Shown here: piece by piece, positions 10,057 through 19,183 of the stretch
Layout: each line of letters begins with the position of its first letter
Numbering within the stretch: the first letter of the stretch is position 1
Source: Achromobacter sp. MFA1 R4
GTDB lineage: Bacteria > Pseudomonadota > Gammaproteobacteria > Burkholderiales > Burkholderiaceae_B
NCBI RefSeq assembly: GCF_900156745.1
Contig: NZ_LT707065.1
Span: 6,088,086-6,152,085, forward strand
Direction: 5' to 3'
Length of the DNA stretch: 64,000 bases
Made by a program: the position numbers and the translations under genes
The notes under the pieces: model-generated
The model's database searches: none
Told to the model about the DNA's origin: nothing
The model's input: the letters and a program-made list of their open reading frames with translations, nothing else

Positions 10057-10084
10057 AAACGGGCGCCTCGGCGCCCGTTTTTTT
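10057..10084 (+). terminator. Intrinsic terminator after mrcA
   Basis: A 7-bp GC stem (cgggcgc/gcgcccg) closed by a four-base loop, flanked by A and T runs, 20 bases after the mrcA stop. The A-rich left flank means it could also work for the converging phosphatase gene. Confidence 0.9.
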
Positions 10085-10101
10085 ACTTCTGCCCCGCCGC
10101 C

Positions 10102-10815
10102 TCAACTGGCGGGTGCGGGGTCGGTCACGACCTCACGCGGCCACGCCCGCAGGGATTCGAGGTCCAGGAAGGTGAAGTAGCCTTCATTCCAGCCTTCCGT
10201 GTCGATGTGGTAGACGTTGCCCAGCGCCAGCGGCGAAGGCACCGGGGTATGCCCCGCCACCACGGCCCGCACGCCCAGGATGCCCGTGCGGTCCATCTGC
10301 CGCAGGCGGTCTCGCGACCACTGGCAGGCCGCGCTGGTGCGCTTGTAGCGGTCCTGCAACGCGGATTCGAGCCGGGGCCAGAACAGCACGGGGCAATCGG
10401 CGTGCAGCAGCCCCACCGCGCCCGCCGAGGTCTCCACCTCGATGGCGATGGGAAGCCGGGTGAACGCCTCGGCAAACACCGCCTGCCGCTCGGCAGGCAG
10501 ATCCAGGAACCAGCCGCCGCCATAACCGCGCCAGTTCATCACGTCCACCTCGCCGGTGCGCACGTGGCGGATCGCGTAGTCCTCATGATTGCCCTGCACG
10601 GCGTGGAACCAGGGCTGCGCCAGCCATTCCAGCGCCGCCTCGCTCTCGGGGCCGCGGTCGACCAGGTCGCCCACGGAAAACAGCCGGTCGTAGGCGGGGT
10701 CGAACCCCAATTCGTCCAGCGCGCGCTGCAGGCGCGAAAAATGTCCGTGCACGTCGCCCACCGCGAAATCGCGGCCGGACGCGTTGCGCGGGACCTTCAG
10801 AAAACGTTGCTCCAT
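10102..10815 (-). CDS. Metallophosphoesterase, PrpA/ApaH-like Ser/Thr protein phosphatase
   Basis: A 237-residue cytosolic phosphatase of the calcineurin-like fold. The three metal-binding motifs are present in order: GDVHGHF (about residue 20), GDLVDRG (about 48) and GNHE (about 78), with a later GHTP His motif. The family includes bacterial PrpA/PrpB protein phosphatases and diadenosine tetraphosphatases; sequence alone does not separate these. I prefer ATG 10815 over an upstream in-frame ATG at 10914, because the extra residues show no conserved feature. It shares a 261-bp divergent region with the PepSY gene. Confidence 0.9.
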   Translation of the reverse strand: MEQRFLKVPRNASGRDFAVGDVHGHFSRLQRALDELGFDPAYDRLFSVGDLVDRGPESEAALEWLAQPWFHAVQGNHEDYAIRHVRTGEVDVMNWRGYGGGWFLDLPAERQAVFAEAFTRLPIAIEVETSAGAVGLLHADCPVLFWPRLESALQDRYKRTSAACQWSRDRLRQMDRTGILGVRAVVAGHTPVPSPLALGNVYHIDTEGWNEGYFTFLDLESLRAWPREVVTDPAPAS

Positions 10816-10912
10816 GGTGTTTCGGGTTGCCGCAGGGAAAAAACTGACCCTTCTTTTTAACCCGCTTTTCCGCGCTTCCGGCATAGGCCCGGTTGCCGAA
10901 AGGGTCATACGC

Positions 10913-10980
10913 ACAACGGGCTAATGAACAACGGGCGAATGAACAACGGCAAATGAACAACGGCAAATGAACAACCGGCA
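10913..10980. repeat. 14-15 bp tandem repeat in divergent promoter region
   Basis: Four adjacent copies of aatgaacaacgg(g)c(a/g), at 10923-10937, 10938-10951, 10952-10965 and 10966-10980, preceded by a partial copy from 10913. Unit length alternates between 14 and 15 bases, so no reading frame is kept. It lies about 100 bp upstream of the PepSY gene and about 100 bp upstream of the divergent phosphatase start. Confidence 0.9.
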
Positions 10981-10990
10981 AATAGCGATA

Positions 10991-11005
10991 CGAGAATCGC
11001 TCTTG
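10991..11005. promoter_or_regulatory. Possible Fur-like box upstream of the PepSY gene
   Basis: cgagaatcgctcttg resembles the core of Fur sites (tgagaat-catt-ctca type) at about ten of fifteen positions, and a GATAAT -10-like hexamer follows at 11011. PepSY membrane proteins often belong to iron-siderophore loci, which is why I record it. Weak evidence. Confidence 0.25.
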
Positions 11006-11076
11006 TTCGTGATAATGTTGGCTCCTCCCGTTCTGCCCTGCAAGGAATCGGCGCAAGCCGCCTTCCCGCCGTCGCC

Positions 11077-12252
11077 ATGACCGCCGCATCCACCATCAAA
11101 ACCTGGTATCTGGTCCATAAATGGACCAGCCTGGTCTGTACGATTTTCCTGCTCATCATCTGCCTGACCGGGCTGCCGCTCGTGTTCCACCACGAAATCG
11201 AGCACTGGCTGGATGACGCCAAGCCGCTATCGCAGGTGCCGCCCGGCACGCCCCCGGCCAACCTTGACACCCTGGTCGCCAACGCACGCGCCATGTACCC
11301 GAACGAGGTCGTGGATTACCTCTTCTTCGACCCCGACGAGCCCCAGGTCTTCGTCGGCATGGCCAAGACGCCGGGCGACGGCCAGGCCTCGGGCCACGCC
11401 ATCCGCATGGACGCTCGCACGGGCGACGTGCTGCTGGACGGCCCGCTGTATACCGAGGACAAGTTTTCCTTCATGGGCGTCATGCTCGCGTTGCACGTGG
11501 ACCTTTTCGCGGGCCTGGCCGGCGAGCTGTTCCTCGGCTTCATGGGCCTGCTGTTCTGCGTGGCCATCGTATCCGGCGTCGTGCTCTACGGCCCCTTCAT
11601 GAAGAAGCTGGAATTCGGCACCGTGCGCGCCGCGCGGTCGACGCGCCTGAAATGGCTGGACCTGCACAATCTGCTGGGCATCGTCACGCTGGTGTGGGCG
11701 CTGGTCGTGGGCATCACGGGCGTCATCAACGAGCTGTCCACGCCGCTGTTCCGGCTGTGGCAATCCACCGAGCTGCCGCGCGTCCTGGAGCCCTACAAGG
11801 GCCAGCCCATCCCCACGCAACTGGCGTCGGCGCAGCTTGCCGCGGACACCGCGCGCAAGGCCATGCCCGGCAATGAGGTGTCGTTCATTTCCTTCCCCGG
11901 CAACGCCTTTGGCAGTCCGCAGCATTTCATCGCCTGGATGCGCGGCGACTCGCCCCTGACCTCCAAGCTGAACACGCCCGTGCTGGTGGACGGCCGGACC
12001 GGCGAACTCACGACCGTGGCCCGCATGCCGTGGTACCTGACCGCGCTGGAAGTGTCGCGCCCGCTGCATTTCGGCGATTACGGCGGCCTGCCGCTCAAGA
12101 TCATCTGGGCCCTGCTCGACCTGGTCACCATCGTCGTGCTGGTCAGCGGACTGTATCTGTGGCTGGCGCGCCGCCGCGCCACCGAAGCGCGCATCAACGA
12201 ACTCATCAAGAAACACCAGGCCGCCGCGGCCCCGCAAAGGACGCCCGCATGA
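11077..12252 (+). CDS. PepSY-associated transmembrane protein (putative siderophore/iron reductase type)
   Basis: A 391-residue inner-membrane protein with about four membrane helices and two periplasmic PepSY-type loops. Conserved-looking His residues lie at helix ends: VHKWTSL, FHHEIEHW, ALHVDLF, DLHNLLG and RPLHFGDYGG. Members of this family act as haem-binding electron carriers that reduce ferric siderophores; the His pairs fit this but do not prove it. It overlaps the next small membrane-protein gene by four bases (ATGA), so the two are translationally coupled. No TonB receptor gene is adjacent. Confidence 0.85.
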   Translation: MTAASTIKTWYLVHKWTSLVCTIFLLIICLTGLPLVFHHEIEHWLDDAKPLSQVPPGTPPANLDTLVANARAMYPNEVVDYLFFDPDEPQVFVGMAKTPGDGQASGHAIRMDARTGDVLLDGPLYTEDKFSFMGVMLALHVDLFAGLAGELFLGFMGLLFCVAIVSGVVLYGPFMKKLEFGTVRAARSTRLKWLDLHNLLGIVTLVWALVVGITGVINELSTPLFRLWQSTELPRVLEPYKGQPIPTQLASAQLAADTARKAMPGNEVSFISFPGNAFGSPQHFIAWMRGDSPLTSKLNTPVLVDGRTGELTTVARMPWYLTALEVSRPLHFGDYGGLPLKIIWALLDLVTIVVLVSGLYLWLARRRATEARINELIKKHQAAAAPQRTPA

Positions 12253-12446
12253 CCCCTACGCCAGGCAAGCGCGGCCGCGGTTTCCTGTTTGTCTGGGGCG
12301 CGCCCATCGTGCTGGGTGTCCTCAGCATCTTCGGCCTGCTGGCGGCGCTGCTGGGCACGGGCGCCTGGCATTGGGCGTCCTGGACCACCCTGAGCCTGCT
12401 GCTCGTGGTCATCGTGCGCTATTGGGCCTTTCCACCCAAGCGCTAG
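12249..12446 (+). CDS. Small two-helix membrane protein coupled to PepSY protein
   Basis: A 65-residue protein starting in an ATGA overlap with the PepSY gene. A basic N-terminus (PGKRGRG) is followed by two hydrophobic segments (about residues 13-35 and 43-58) and a basic end (FPPKR). Proteins of this size and layout commonly follow PepSY_TM genes and may be a partner subunit; the function is unknown. The coupling and membrane prediction are the evidence that it is real. Confidence 0.7.
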   Translation: MTPTPGKRGRGFLFVWGAPIVLGVLSIFGLLAALLGTGAWHWASWTTLSLLLVVIVRYWAFPPKR

Positions 12447-12504
12447 CGAGCCCCCCCGGCCGGCCCCGCGGCCCCGCGCGCCGCGGCAACCATCCGGGAT
12501 CGCG

Positions 12505-13329
12505 CTACGCGAACTTCTGCGGGTCCGGCCCCAGCCGCGGGCCTTCCTTGATGCCGTCGATGGCCGCCATGTCCTCGGACGACAGCTCGAAATCGAACAC
12601 GTCGATATTCTCGCGGATGCGGGCCGGCGTGACGGACTTCGGAATCACGACCAGGCCATGCTGCAAATGCCAGCGCAGCGTCACCTGGGCGGGCGACTTG
12701 CCGTGCTTCTGCGCCAGGTCCAGGATCACCTTTTCCTGGGTGATGCGGCCTTGCGCCAGCGGGCTCCAGGACTCGGTCACGATGCCGTGCTTCGCATGAA
12801 AGGCCCGCAATGCGGTCTGCGTGAAACCCGGGTGCAGTTCGATCTGGTTGACCGCGGGCGCAACGCCGGACGCATCCATCAGGCGCTCCAGGTTGGACTG
12901 TGTGAAATTGGACACGCCGATCGCGCGCGCGCGGCCGTCTTCCTTCATCTCGACCATGGCGCGCCAGGCGTCCAGGAACTTCTCGCTGCCGGCGACCGGC
13001 CAGTGGATGAGGTACAAGTCCACATAGGCCAGGCCCAGTTTCTCCAGGCTCTCGTCCATGGCTTTGTGCGCATCGTCGTAGCCGTGCTTGTCGTTCCAGA
13101 GCTTGGTCGTGATGAACAGGTCCTTGCGCGCCACGCCGGCCGAACGCAGGCCGACGCCCACGCCCGCTTCGTTGCCATAGATGGCCGCCGTGTCCACCGA
13201 CCGGTAACCTGCCGCCAGCGCTTCCTTCACGCTGGAGGCCGCCTGATCGTCCGGCACCTGCCAGACCCCCAGGCCCAACTGCGGAATCTTGCCCCCGTCG
13301 TTCAATTTCACTGTGGGTACCTTCGCCAT
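12505..13329 (-). CDS. Aldo/keto reductase (2,5-diketogluconate reductase-like)
   Basis: A 274-residue NADPH-dependent carbonyl reductase of the TIM-barrel AKR superfamily. The catalytic tetrad residues sit in VDTAAIYGNE (Asp, Tyr), TTKLW (Lys) and LIHWP (His); the cofactor-binding end contains VVIPKSVTPARI. GGAGGG lies a few bases before the ATG at 13329, which fixes the start. It resembles DkgA/DkgB, which reduce 2,5-diketogluconate and methylglyoxal; the physiological substrate is not readable. It is divergent from the ABC exporter gene across 270 bp. Confidence 0.93.
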   Translation of the reverse strand: MAKVPTVKLNDGGKIPQLGLGVWQVPDDQAASSVKEALAAGYRSVDTAAIYGNEAGVGVGLRSAGVARKDLFITTKLWNDKHGYDDAHKAMDESLEKLGLAYVDLYLIHWPVAGSEKFLDAWRAMVEMKEDGRARAIGVSNFTQSNLERLMDASGVAPAVNQIELHPGFTQTALRAFHAKHGIVTESWSPLAQGRITQEKVILDLAQKHGKSPAQVTLRWHLQHGLVVIPKSVTPARIRENIDVFDFELSSEDMAAIDGIKEGPRLGPDPQKFA

Positions 13330-13599
13330 AAGACCCTCCGTAGCTTGCGACACGACGCCCGCGCGGCGAATACGCGCCAGGTCGCGCAACCAGGGATGCA
13401 GCCGGACGGATCCCTGGATGAAAGAGAAAAATCGGGCCCGACGCGCTGCGCCCGTGCCGAAATACCGCCTTGATCGCCCCCGGTCCAGGACCATCCGGCC
13501 CAGGGGTTATCCCTCGAATAGTACCGCCGGTGCTCCATAATGCCCTCCAAACGGTGTAACTCCCCTGGCGCAGGCGCCCTCAACCACGGCATTGCGAGC

Positions 13600-15405
13600 A
13601 TGAATCCTTCAGAAACGCCGCCCCGCAAGGGCGGTGGCTTTTCCACGCTTCGGACCCTCTTTCCCTACCTGTGGCCGCCCGGCAAGACCGGCCTGAAAGC
13701 GCGCGTCGTGGCCGCGCTGCTGTGCCTGTTCGCCGCCAAGGCCGCGACCGTCTATGTGCCGTTGTTATACAAGCAGGCGGTGGACGAACTGGGCAAGGGC
13801 GCGCCCGGCACCGTGACGGTGCCGCTGGGCCTGATCCTGGCCTACGGCACCGCGCGGGTGCTGTCGCTGCTGTTCTCGGAGCTGCGCGACGCCCTCTTCG
13901 CGCGTGTCGGCCAGCACGCGATCCGCTCGGTCGGCATGCAGATCTTCCGCCACCTGCACGGCCTGGCGCTGCGTTTTCACCTGGCCCGCCAGACCGGCGG
14001 CCTGAACCGCGCCATCGAACGCGGCACCAAGGGCATCCAGACGCTGCTGTCGTTCCTGCTCTTCAACATCCTGCCGACCTTCTTCGAGATCGGCCTGGTC
14101 TGCGTCGTGCTGTGGAAGATGTTCGACGGCTGGCTGGCGCTGGCCACGGGCGCCACGGTCACGCTCTACATGGCCTACACGCTGGCCGTCACGGAATGGC
14201 GCACCAAGTTCCGGCGCCAGATGAACGAAACGGACTCCGAAGCCAACACCAAGGCCATCGAAAGCCTGCTGAACTACGAGACCGTCAAATACTTCGGCAA
14301 CGAGGAACACGAAGCGCGGCGCTACGACGCCTCGCTGACCCGCTACGAACGCGCGGCCGTGCGCAGCCAGGTCAGCCTCTCGATCCTGAACGTGGGCCAG
14401 GCCGCCATCATTTCCGTGGGGCTGACCCTGGTCATGTGGATGGCGGCCAATGGCATCGCCGAAGGCCGCTACACGCTGGGCGACTTCGTGCTGGTCAACA
14501 CCTACCTGCTGCAGCTCTACACGCCGCTCAGCTTCTTTGGCTTCATCTACCGGGAAATCAAGCAGGCGCTGATCGACATGGAGCGCATGTTCGAACTGCT
14601 GGGCCAGGACCGCGAGGTGGCGGACCGCCCGGGCGCCATGCCGCTGCGGATCGCGGGCGGCGCGGTCGAATTCCGCGACGTGCATTTCGGCTATGACCCG
14701 CGCCGCTCCATCCTGAAGGGCGTCAGCTTCACCATCCCCGCCGGCAAGACGGTGGCCGTCGTCGGCACGTCCGGCGCGGGCAAGTCCACGATCGCGCGCC
14801 TGCTGTTCCGCTTTTACGACGCCGACCGCGGCGCCATCCTGATCGACGGCCAGGACGTGCGCGACGTCACGCAGGCCAGCGTCAGGGCCGCGATCGGCGT
14901 CGTGCCGCAGGACACCGTGCTTTTCAACGACACCATCCGCTACAACATCGGCTACGGCCGGCCCGGCGCCACGGATGCAGAGATCGAGGCCGCCGCGCGG
15001 CTGGCGCACATCCACGACCTCATCCTGACGATGCCGGACGGCTACGAGACCAAAGTGGGAGAGCGCGGCCTGAAGCTGTCGGGCGGCGAAAAACAGCGCG
15101 TGGCCATCGCCCGCACGATCCTCAAGAACCCGGCCATCTTCCTCTTCGACGAAGCCACCAGCGCGCTGGACACCCATACGGAACGCGAGATCCAGGCGAA
15201 CCTGCGCGAGGTCAGCCAGGGCCGTAGTACGCTGATCATCGCGCACCGGCTGTCCACGGTGGCGGACGCGGACGAGATCATCGTGCTGGCCGACGGCCGC
15301 ATCGTCGAACGCGGACGCCATTCGCAATTGCTGGCCCAGGGCGGCATCTACGCCGGCATGTGGACCCGCCAGCAGGAAAGCGCGCAGGCGGCGCCGGCCG
15401 ATTGA
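13600..15405 (+). CDS. ABC exporter of the ATM1/HMT (heavy-metal/glutathione) type
   Basis: A 601-residue half-transporter with a six-helix membrane domain (about residues 30-320) fused to one nucleotide-binding domain. Walker A is GTSGAGKST, the signature is LSGGEKQR and Walker B is IFLFDEATSALD; the HRLSTV switch His follows. The sequence LNYETVKYFGNEEHE in the membrane domain is typical of the ATM1 group, which exports glutathione-linked sulfur or metal species. The protein acts as a homodimer in the inner membrane. A Rieske protein gene follows 51 bp downstream. Confidence 0.92.
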   Translation: MNPSETPPRKGGGFSTLRTLFPYLWPPGKTGLKARVVAALLCLFAAKAATVYVPLLYKQAVDELGKGAPGTVTVPLGLILAYGTARVLSLLFSELRDALFARVGQHAIRSVGMQIFRHLHGLALRFHLARQTGGLNRAIERGTKGIQTLLSFLLFNILPTFFEIGLVCVVLWKMFDGWLALATGATVTLYMAYTLAVTEWRTKFRRQMNETDSEANTKAIESLLNYETVKYFGNEEHEARRYDASLTRYERAAVRSQVSLSILNVGQAAIISVGLTLVMWMAANGIAEGRYTLGDFVLVNTYLLQLYTPLSFFGFIYREIKQALIDMERMFELLGQDREVADRPGAMPLRIAGGAVEFRDVHFGYDPRRSILKGVSFTIPAGKTVAVVGTSGAGKSTIARLLFRFYDADRGAILIDGQDVRDVTQASVRAAIGVVPQDTVLFNDTIRYNIGYGRPGATDAEIEAAARLAHIHDLILTMPDGYETKVGERGLKLSGGEKQRVAIARTILKNPAIFLFDEATSALDTHTEREIQANLREVSQGRSTLIIAHRLSTVADADEIIVLADGRIVERGRHSQLLAQGGIYAGMWTRQQESAQAAPAD

Positions 15406-15456
15406 CAAGCCGCGCGCCCTGTCCGAACATCGCACCCTTTGCTTGCCAGGCCTTCC

Positions 15457-15846
15457 ATGCAGGAATCTCCCTCCCTACCCGAAGTGCGCGTCTGCGCCGC
15501 GGCCGACCTGGTCAACGGCGGCCTGGGCGTCAAGGTGCCCGTCACCGACGGCGCGGGCCGCACCACCGCCTTCTTCGTGCGCTACCAGGACCGCGTGCAC
15601 GGCTACCTGAACCGCTGCGCCCACGTCGGCGTCGAACTGGATTGGGAAGGCAGCTTCTTCACGCGCGCGGGCGACCTCATCATGTGCGCGCGCCACGGCG
15701 CCACCTATCAGCCCGACACCGGCCTGTGCGTGGGCGGTCCCTGCAAGAACGGGCGCCTGACCGCCCTGGCCGTGCAGGAGCGCGACGGCAGCGTGTTCTG
15801 GCTGCCCGCGGGCAAGATCCGCCCCCTGGACGCGGACAACGGCTGA
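15457..15846 (+). CDS. Rieske-type [2Fe-2S] protein
   Basis: A 129-residue soluble protein with the Rieske cluster motif: Cys-x-His in RCAHVGVELDW and Cys-x2-His in MCARHGATYQP, about 17 residues apart in loop 1/loop 2 order. No transmembrane helix or twin-Arg signal is seen, so it resembles the free-standing NirD/ferredoxin-like group, not the bc1 subunit. I use the ATG at 15457; an in-frame TTG at 15439 is possible. Its partner oxygenase or reductase is not encoded nearby. Confidence 0.88.
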   Translation: MQESPSLPEVRVCAAADLVNGGLGVKVPVTDGAGRTTAFFVRYQDRVHGYLNRCAHVGVELDWEGSFFTRAGDLIMCARHGATYQPDTGLCVGGPCKNGRLTALAVQERDGSVFWLPAGKIRPLDADNG

Positions 15847-15867
15847 CCCCGCACGGCGCCGCGCGGC

Positions 15868-16854
15868 CTACGCCCGGGCCACCGCCGCCGCCTGCGCCGG
15901 CTCGGCGCGTTCGGCATAGCGCCGCGCCAGCACCGCGCAGACCATGAGCTGCATCTGGTGAAAAAGCATCAGCGGCAGCAACACCACCCCCATCTGCGAC
16001 GTGCCGAACAGTACGGTCGCGAGCGGAATGCCGGACGCCAGCGACTTCTTCGATCCGCAGAAGACCAGCGTGATCTCGTTTTCCTTGGACAGCCCCAGCT
16101 TGCGGCTGCCCCAGGTCGTGATCAGCAGCACCGATCCCAGCAACAGCGCATTCACCAGCAACATGGTCGCCAGGTCGATGGCCGGGAACGCGTGCCAGAT
16201 CCCTTGCGCAACCGCCTCGCTGAACGCGGTATAGACCGCCAGCAGGATCGAACTGCGATCCACCTTGGCCAGCGTGCGGCTGTTGCGCTGCGCCCATGCG
16301 CCGATCCACGGCCGCAGCAGGCTGCCCACCGCGAACGGCAACAGCAGTTGCAGCAGGATGCGGCCGGCGTCGGCCAACCCGTGGCCGCCGCCCTGGCGAT
16401 GCAGCAGCAGCGCGACGAGCAGCGGCGTCACCACGGTGCCCAGCAGATTGGAGGCGGTCGCCGCGCAGATGGCGCCCGGCACATTGCCGCGCGCCATGGA
16501 AGTGAACGCAATCGAGGACTGCACGGTCGAGGACAGCGTGCAGACGAACAGCACGCCCAGCCACAGCGACGGCACCAGCAAGCCGGGGAACAGGGCCCGC
16601 AGGGCCAGCCCCAGGGCGGGAAACAGCAGGAAGGTGCACGCCAGGATCAGCGCATGCAGCCGCACGTCCTTGACGCCGGCCACGATGGCGTCCGTGGACA
16701 GCCGCGCCCCATGCAGAAAGAACAGCAGCGAAATGGCCACGTTGCTTGCCACCATCATGAAGGTCGCGCCCTTGCCCACGGCGGGGAAGAAACTGGCGAA
16801 TACGACGGTGGCGATCAGGATGAGCGTGAATTGGTCAGGCAGGAAACGGCGCAT
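15868..16854 (-). CDS. Bile acid:sodium symporter-family (BASS/SBF-like) transporter
   Basis: A 328-residue inner-membrane protein with about ten helices. The segments CTLSSTVQSSIAFTSMARGNVPGA and GSKKSLASGIPLA are hallmarks of the SBF-like branch. These carry organic anions with sodium; the true substrate is unknown. I prefer ATG 16854; an ATG at 16917 would add 21 residues of no recognisable character. The LysR-type gene starting at 16965 is divergent and very likely its regulator. Confidence 0.88.
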   Translation of the reverse strand: MRRFLPDQFTLILIATVVFASFFPAVGKGATFMMVASNVAISLLFFLHGARLSTDAIVAGVKDVRLHALILACTFLLFPALGLALRALFPGLLVPSLWLGVLFVCTLSSTVQSSIAFTSMARGNVPGAICAATASNLLGTVVTPLLVALLLHRQGGGHGLADAGRILLQLLLPFAVGSLLRPWIGAWAQRNSRTLAKVDRSSILLAVYTAFSEAVAQGIWHAFPAIDLATMLLVNALLLGSVLLITTWGSRKLGLSKENEITLVFCGSKKSLASGIPLATVLFGTSQMGVVLLPLMLFHQMQLMVCAVLARRYAERAEPAQAAAVARA

Positions 16855-16964
16855 GGCAAGAGAATGTCCAGAAGTTGCGCTCACTATAGGTGCGCCTCTT
16901 GCCATCGTGAAGGCCACTGGGTACTTTAACTGTCATCGGCATTTCCTATGACAAGCCCCCGTCC

Positions 16965-17807
16965 ATGCTCAATCCCCTGTGGCTCCAGACCTTTGCCGCG
17001 GCCGCCGGCGCGCCGAGCTTCACCGAAGCCGCCCGGCGGCTCGGCCTGACCCAGCCCACCGTCAGCGAACACATCCGGCAGCTCGAACAGGCCGTGAACC
17101 GGCGCCTCTTCCAGCGCGACACGCATTCGCTCGCCCTGACCAGCGATGGCCGCAGCCTGCTCGTCCATGCCGAGATCATCCTGGCCGCCCACGAAAAGGC
17201 CGAGCGCCTGTTCGACGCGCCGCGCCTGCGCGGCCGCATCCGGCTGGGCACATCGGACGACCTGGCGATGGGCCCCCTGCCCGATGTCCTGGCCGCGTTC
17301 CGGATCGCGCATCCCGAGGTCGAACTGGATTTGACCATCGGCGTCACCAGCGAACTCTACAAGCTGCTGGACGACAACCGCCTGGACGTGATGATCGGCA
17401 AGCGCCGGCGCGGCGACCGCCGCGGCCAGACGCTGCACAAAGAGGCGCTGCTGTGGCGCGCCAAGGAAGGCCTGCGGGTCGTGCCCGACGAGCCCCTGCC
17501 GCTGATCCTGCTGCGCGAGCCCAGCGTGACCCGCACGCTGACGCTCGATGCGCTGGCCCGCGCCGGCCGGAGCTGGCAGATCGTGTGCACCAGCACCAGC
17601 TACGCGGGCTGCCAGGCCGCCGCGCGCGCGGGCCTGGGCATCACCGTGCAACCTTCGCACCTGTCGACGGCCGGCCTGTCGGCGCCGGCGGGCGCGGCGC
17701 ACCTGCCCGCCCTCCCCCAGGTCGAACTCATCGTCATCTCGGCCCCGGCGCCCAACAAGCCGACGCGCGCGTTGACGGAGATCCTGATGCGCAGCACGCT
17801 GGTCTGA
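16965..17807 (+). CDS. LysR-type transcriptional regulator
   Basis: A 280-residue LTTR. The N-terminal winged helix-turn-helix is clear (FTEAARRLGLTQPTVSEHI), followed by the linker helix and a substrate-binding domain beginning about residue 90 (IRLGTSDDLAMGPLP). The start-to-start distance to the divergent BASS transporter is about 110 bp, so that transporter is the likely target. The inducer is unknown. No Shine-Dalgarno of note precedes the ATG. Confidence 0.92.
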   Translation: MLNPLWLQTFAAAAGAPSFTEAARRLGLTQPTVSEHIRQLEQAVNRRLFQRDTHSLALTSDGRSLLVHAEIILAAHEKAERLFDAPRLRGRIRLGTSDDLAMGPLPDVLAAFRIAHPEVELDLTIGVTSELYKLLDDNRLDVMIGKRRRGDRRGQTLHKEALLWRAKEGLRVVPDEPLPLILLREPSVTRTLTLDALARAGRSWQIVCTSTSYAGCQAAARAGLGITVQPSHLSTAGLSAPAGAAHLPALPQVELIVISAPAPNKPTRALTEILMRSTLV

Positions 17808-17875
17808 AGCGCCTGGTCTGAGGCACAGACACCGGGCCGGCTCGCCTGCGCGCCGCAGCCCTGGCGCGACGGCCG

Positions 17876-18187
17876 CTACTCGGGCAGCGGGTCCGGCACG
17901 CCATCCGCATCGACGGACTTCACGCGGTCCAGCGCGTTGCGCGCCGCGGACATGGCTTCGATCGTGCTGCGAAAGCGCCGGCTCAGAAAGATCTCGAACG
18001 CCTGGCTCTGGGGCTCCGGCGGGGCCTGTGCCGCGTCCGGTTCCGCGCCTTCGGCCGTTGCGTCAGCCGCCGCGTCGCCTTTCACGGGCAGGCGACGCGT
18101 TTCAAGAAACGCGCGCGGCGGGATGCGCCCCTCAGGTTGCGTCGCGTACGCGACCACTGAAAATCCACTGATGATCTTCTCGGACAT
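17876..18187 (-). CDS. Hypothetical protein, 103 residues
   Basis: A small soluble protein starting MSEKIISGF, with AAGGAA correctly placed before the ATG at 18187. The middle is an Ala/Pro/Glu/Asp-rich linker (about residues 38-60); the C-terminal part has a helical segment with Arg pairs (FLSRRFRSTIEAM). No family recognised. It lies downstream of the N-formylglutamate amidohydrolase on the same strand, separated by 115 bp, so it may or may not share the transcript. Confidence 0.6.
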   Translation of the reverse strand: MSEKIISGFSVVAYATQPEGRIPPRAFLETRRLPVKGDAAADATAEGAEPDAAQAPPEPQSQAFEIFLSRRFRSTIEAMSAARNALDRVKSVDADGVPDPLPE

Positions 18188-18302
18188 TCCGGTTTCCTTG
18201 GGCGCATACGTGCGGGCGCACCGACACGATCCACAACGGCCTGCCGCCAGAAAACTTAAACGGGGAAGCCCATCCGGCCCGCGCGCCGGTGCGCAGTCGA
18301 TT

Positions 18303-19181
18303 CTATTTTGTCGACGCCGCGGCCTGGGCGCGCACGCGCACATAGGCCGCCACCTGCTCCAGCACCTGCGACAGGTCCGCGCGCAGCGACTCGAAGCCCG
18401 CATTGCGCTCGCGCGTCGCCTCGTCCATGTAAAGCGGACGGCGGATCTCGACCTGCAGGCTGTGCCGGTTGCGCGCCGGCTGGCCGATCTGCGCGATCAG
18501 TTGCACGCCTTTGTAGGGATCGTTGCGGGCCACGGTATAGCCCTTGTCGCGCAGCGCCGTCTCGATCAGCGCGATGAACTCCGGCTCGCACGTGGTGCCG
18601 TCGCGATCGCCCAGCACGAAATCGGCCAGCGGGTGTTCGCTCTGGCGGCCCAGCCGCTCGTAAGCGTCATTGGGCATGGAATGCAGGTTCAGGTGCCAGA
18701 CCGCGCCAAAGCGCTGCTCGACCCGCCGGATCGCCCCCGCCAGCGCGGCGTGATAGGGCTCGTAGTACGCCTGGATGCGGTGGCGCACCTGCGCCAGCGT
18801 GAGCCGGCGGTCGTAGATCGGCGTCGCCTTGTCCATGCGGCGCCAGATCAGGCCCTTGCCCAGGCGCGTCTTCTCGCCCGGGTCCAGCGGCTCGGGCCAG
18901 GGTTCGGCCAGCAATTCCGGATCCAGGTCCTGCAGGGTGCGGTTCGGATCGATATAGACCCGCGGGAAATTTGCCGCGATCAGCGTGGCGCCCAGCGCCG
19001 GCGCCGCCGACCACAACGCGTCCACGTGCGTGTCCTCGCCCTGGCGCAATTGCGCAAGCGTCGCCGCCGCCCCGAAATCCTCGGGATAGCGCTCGCCGCT
19101 ATGCGGCGAATCGCAGACCAGCGGCAAGGCCGGTCCAGTCGGTTCATGCACGGAAACTGCGGGGAAGTCGGCGGTCGTCAT
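18303..19181 (-). CDS. N-formylglutamate amidohydrolase-family deacylase
   Basis: A 292-residue metal-dependent hydrolase that would release formate (or another acyl group) from an N-acyl amino acid, classically N-formylglutamate in histidine degradation. Conserved elements are SPHSGERYP near the N-terminus, DTHVDAL, and WHLNLHSMP. It starts two bases after the end of the upstream Bug-protein gene, so the two are one operon. With no hut genes nearby, a role in handling an imported acylated acid is as likely as histidine catabolism. Confidence 0.88.
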   Translation of the reverse strand: MTTADFPAVSVHEPTGPALPLVCDSPHSGERYPEDFGAAATLAQLRQGEDTHVDALWSAAPALGATLIAANFPRVYIDPNRTLQDLDPELLAEPWPEPLDPGEKTRLGKGLIWRRMDKATPIYDRRLTLAQVRHRIQAYYEPYHAALAGAIRRVEQRFGAVWHLNLHSMPNDAYERLGRQSEHPLADFVLGDRDGTTCEPEFIALIETALRDKGYTVARNDPYKGVQLIAQIGQPARNRHSLQVEIRRPLYMDEATRERNAGFESLRADLSQVLEQVAAYVRVRAQAAASTK

Positions 19182-19183
19182 CG

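Noticed and set aside
10913..10980. Possible CRISPR array from the 14-bp repeats
   Set aside because: Units are too short, adjacent without spacers, and no cas genes are in the window.
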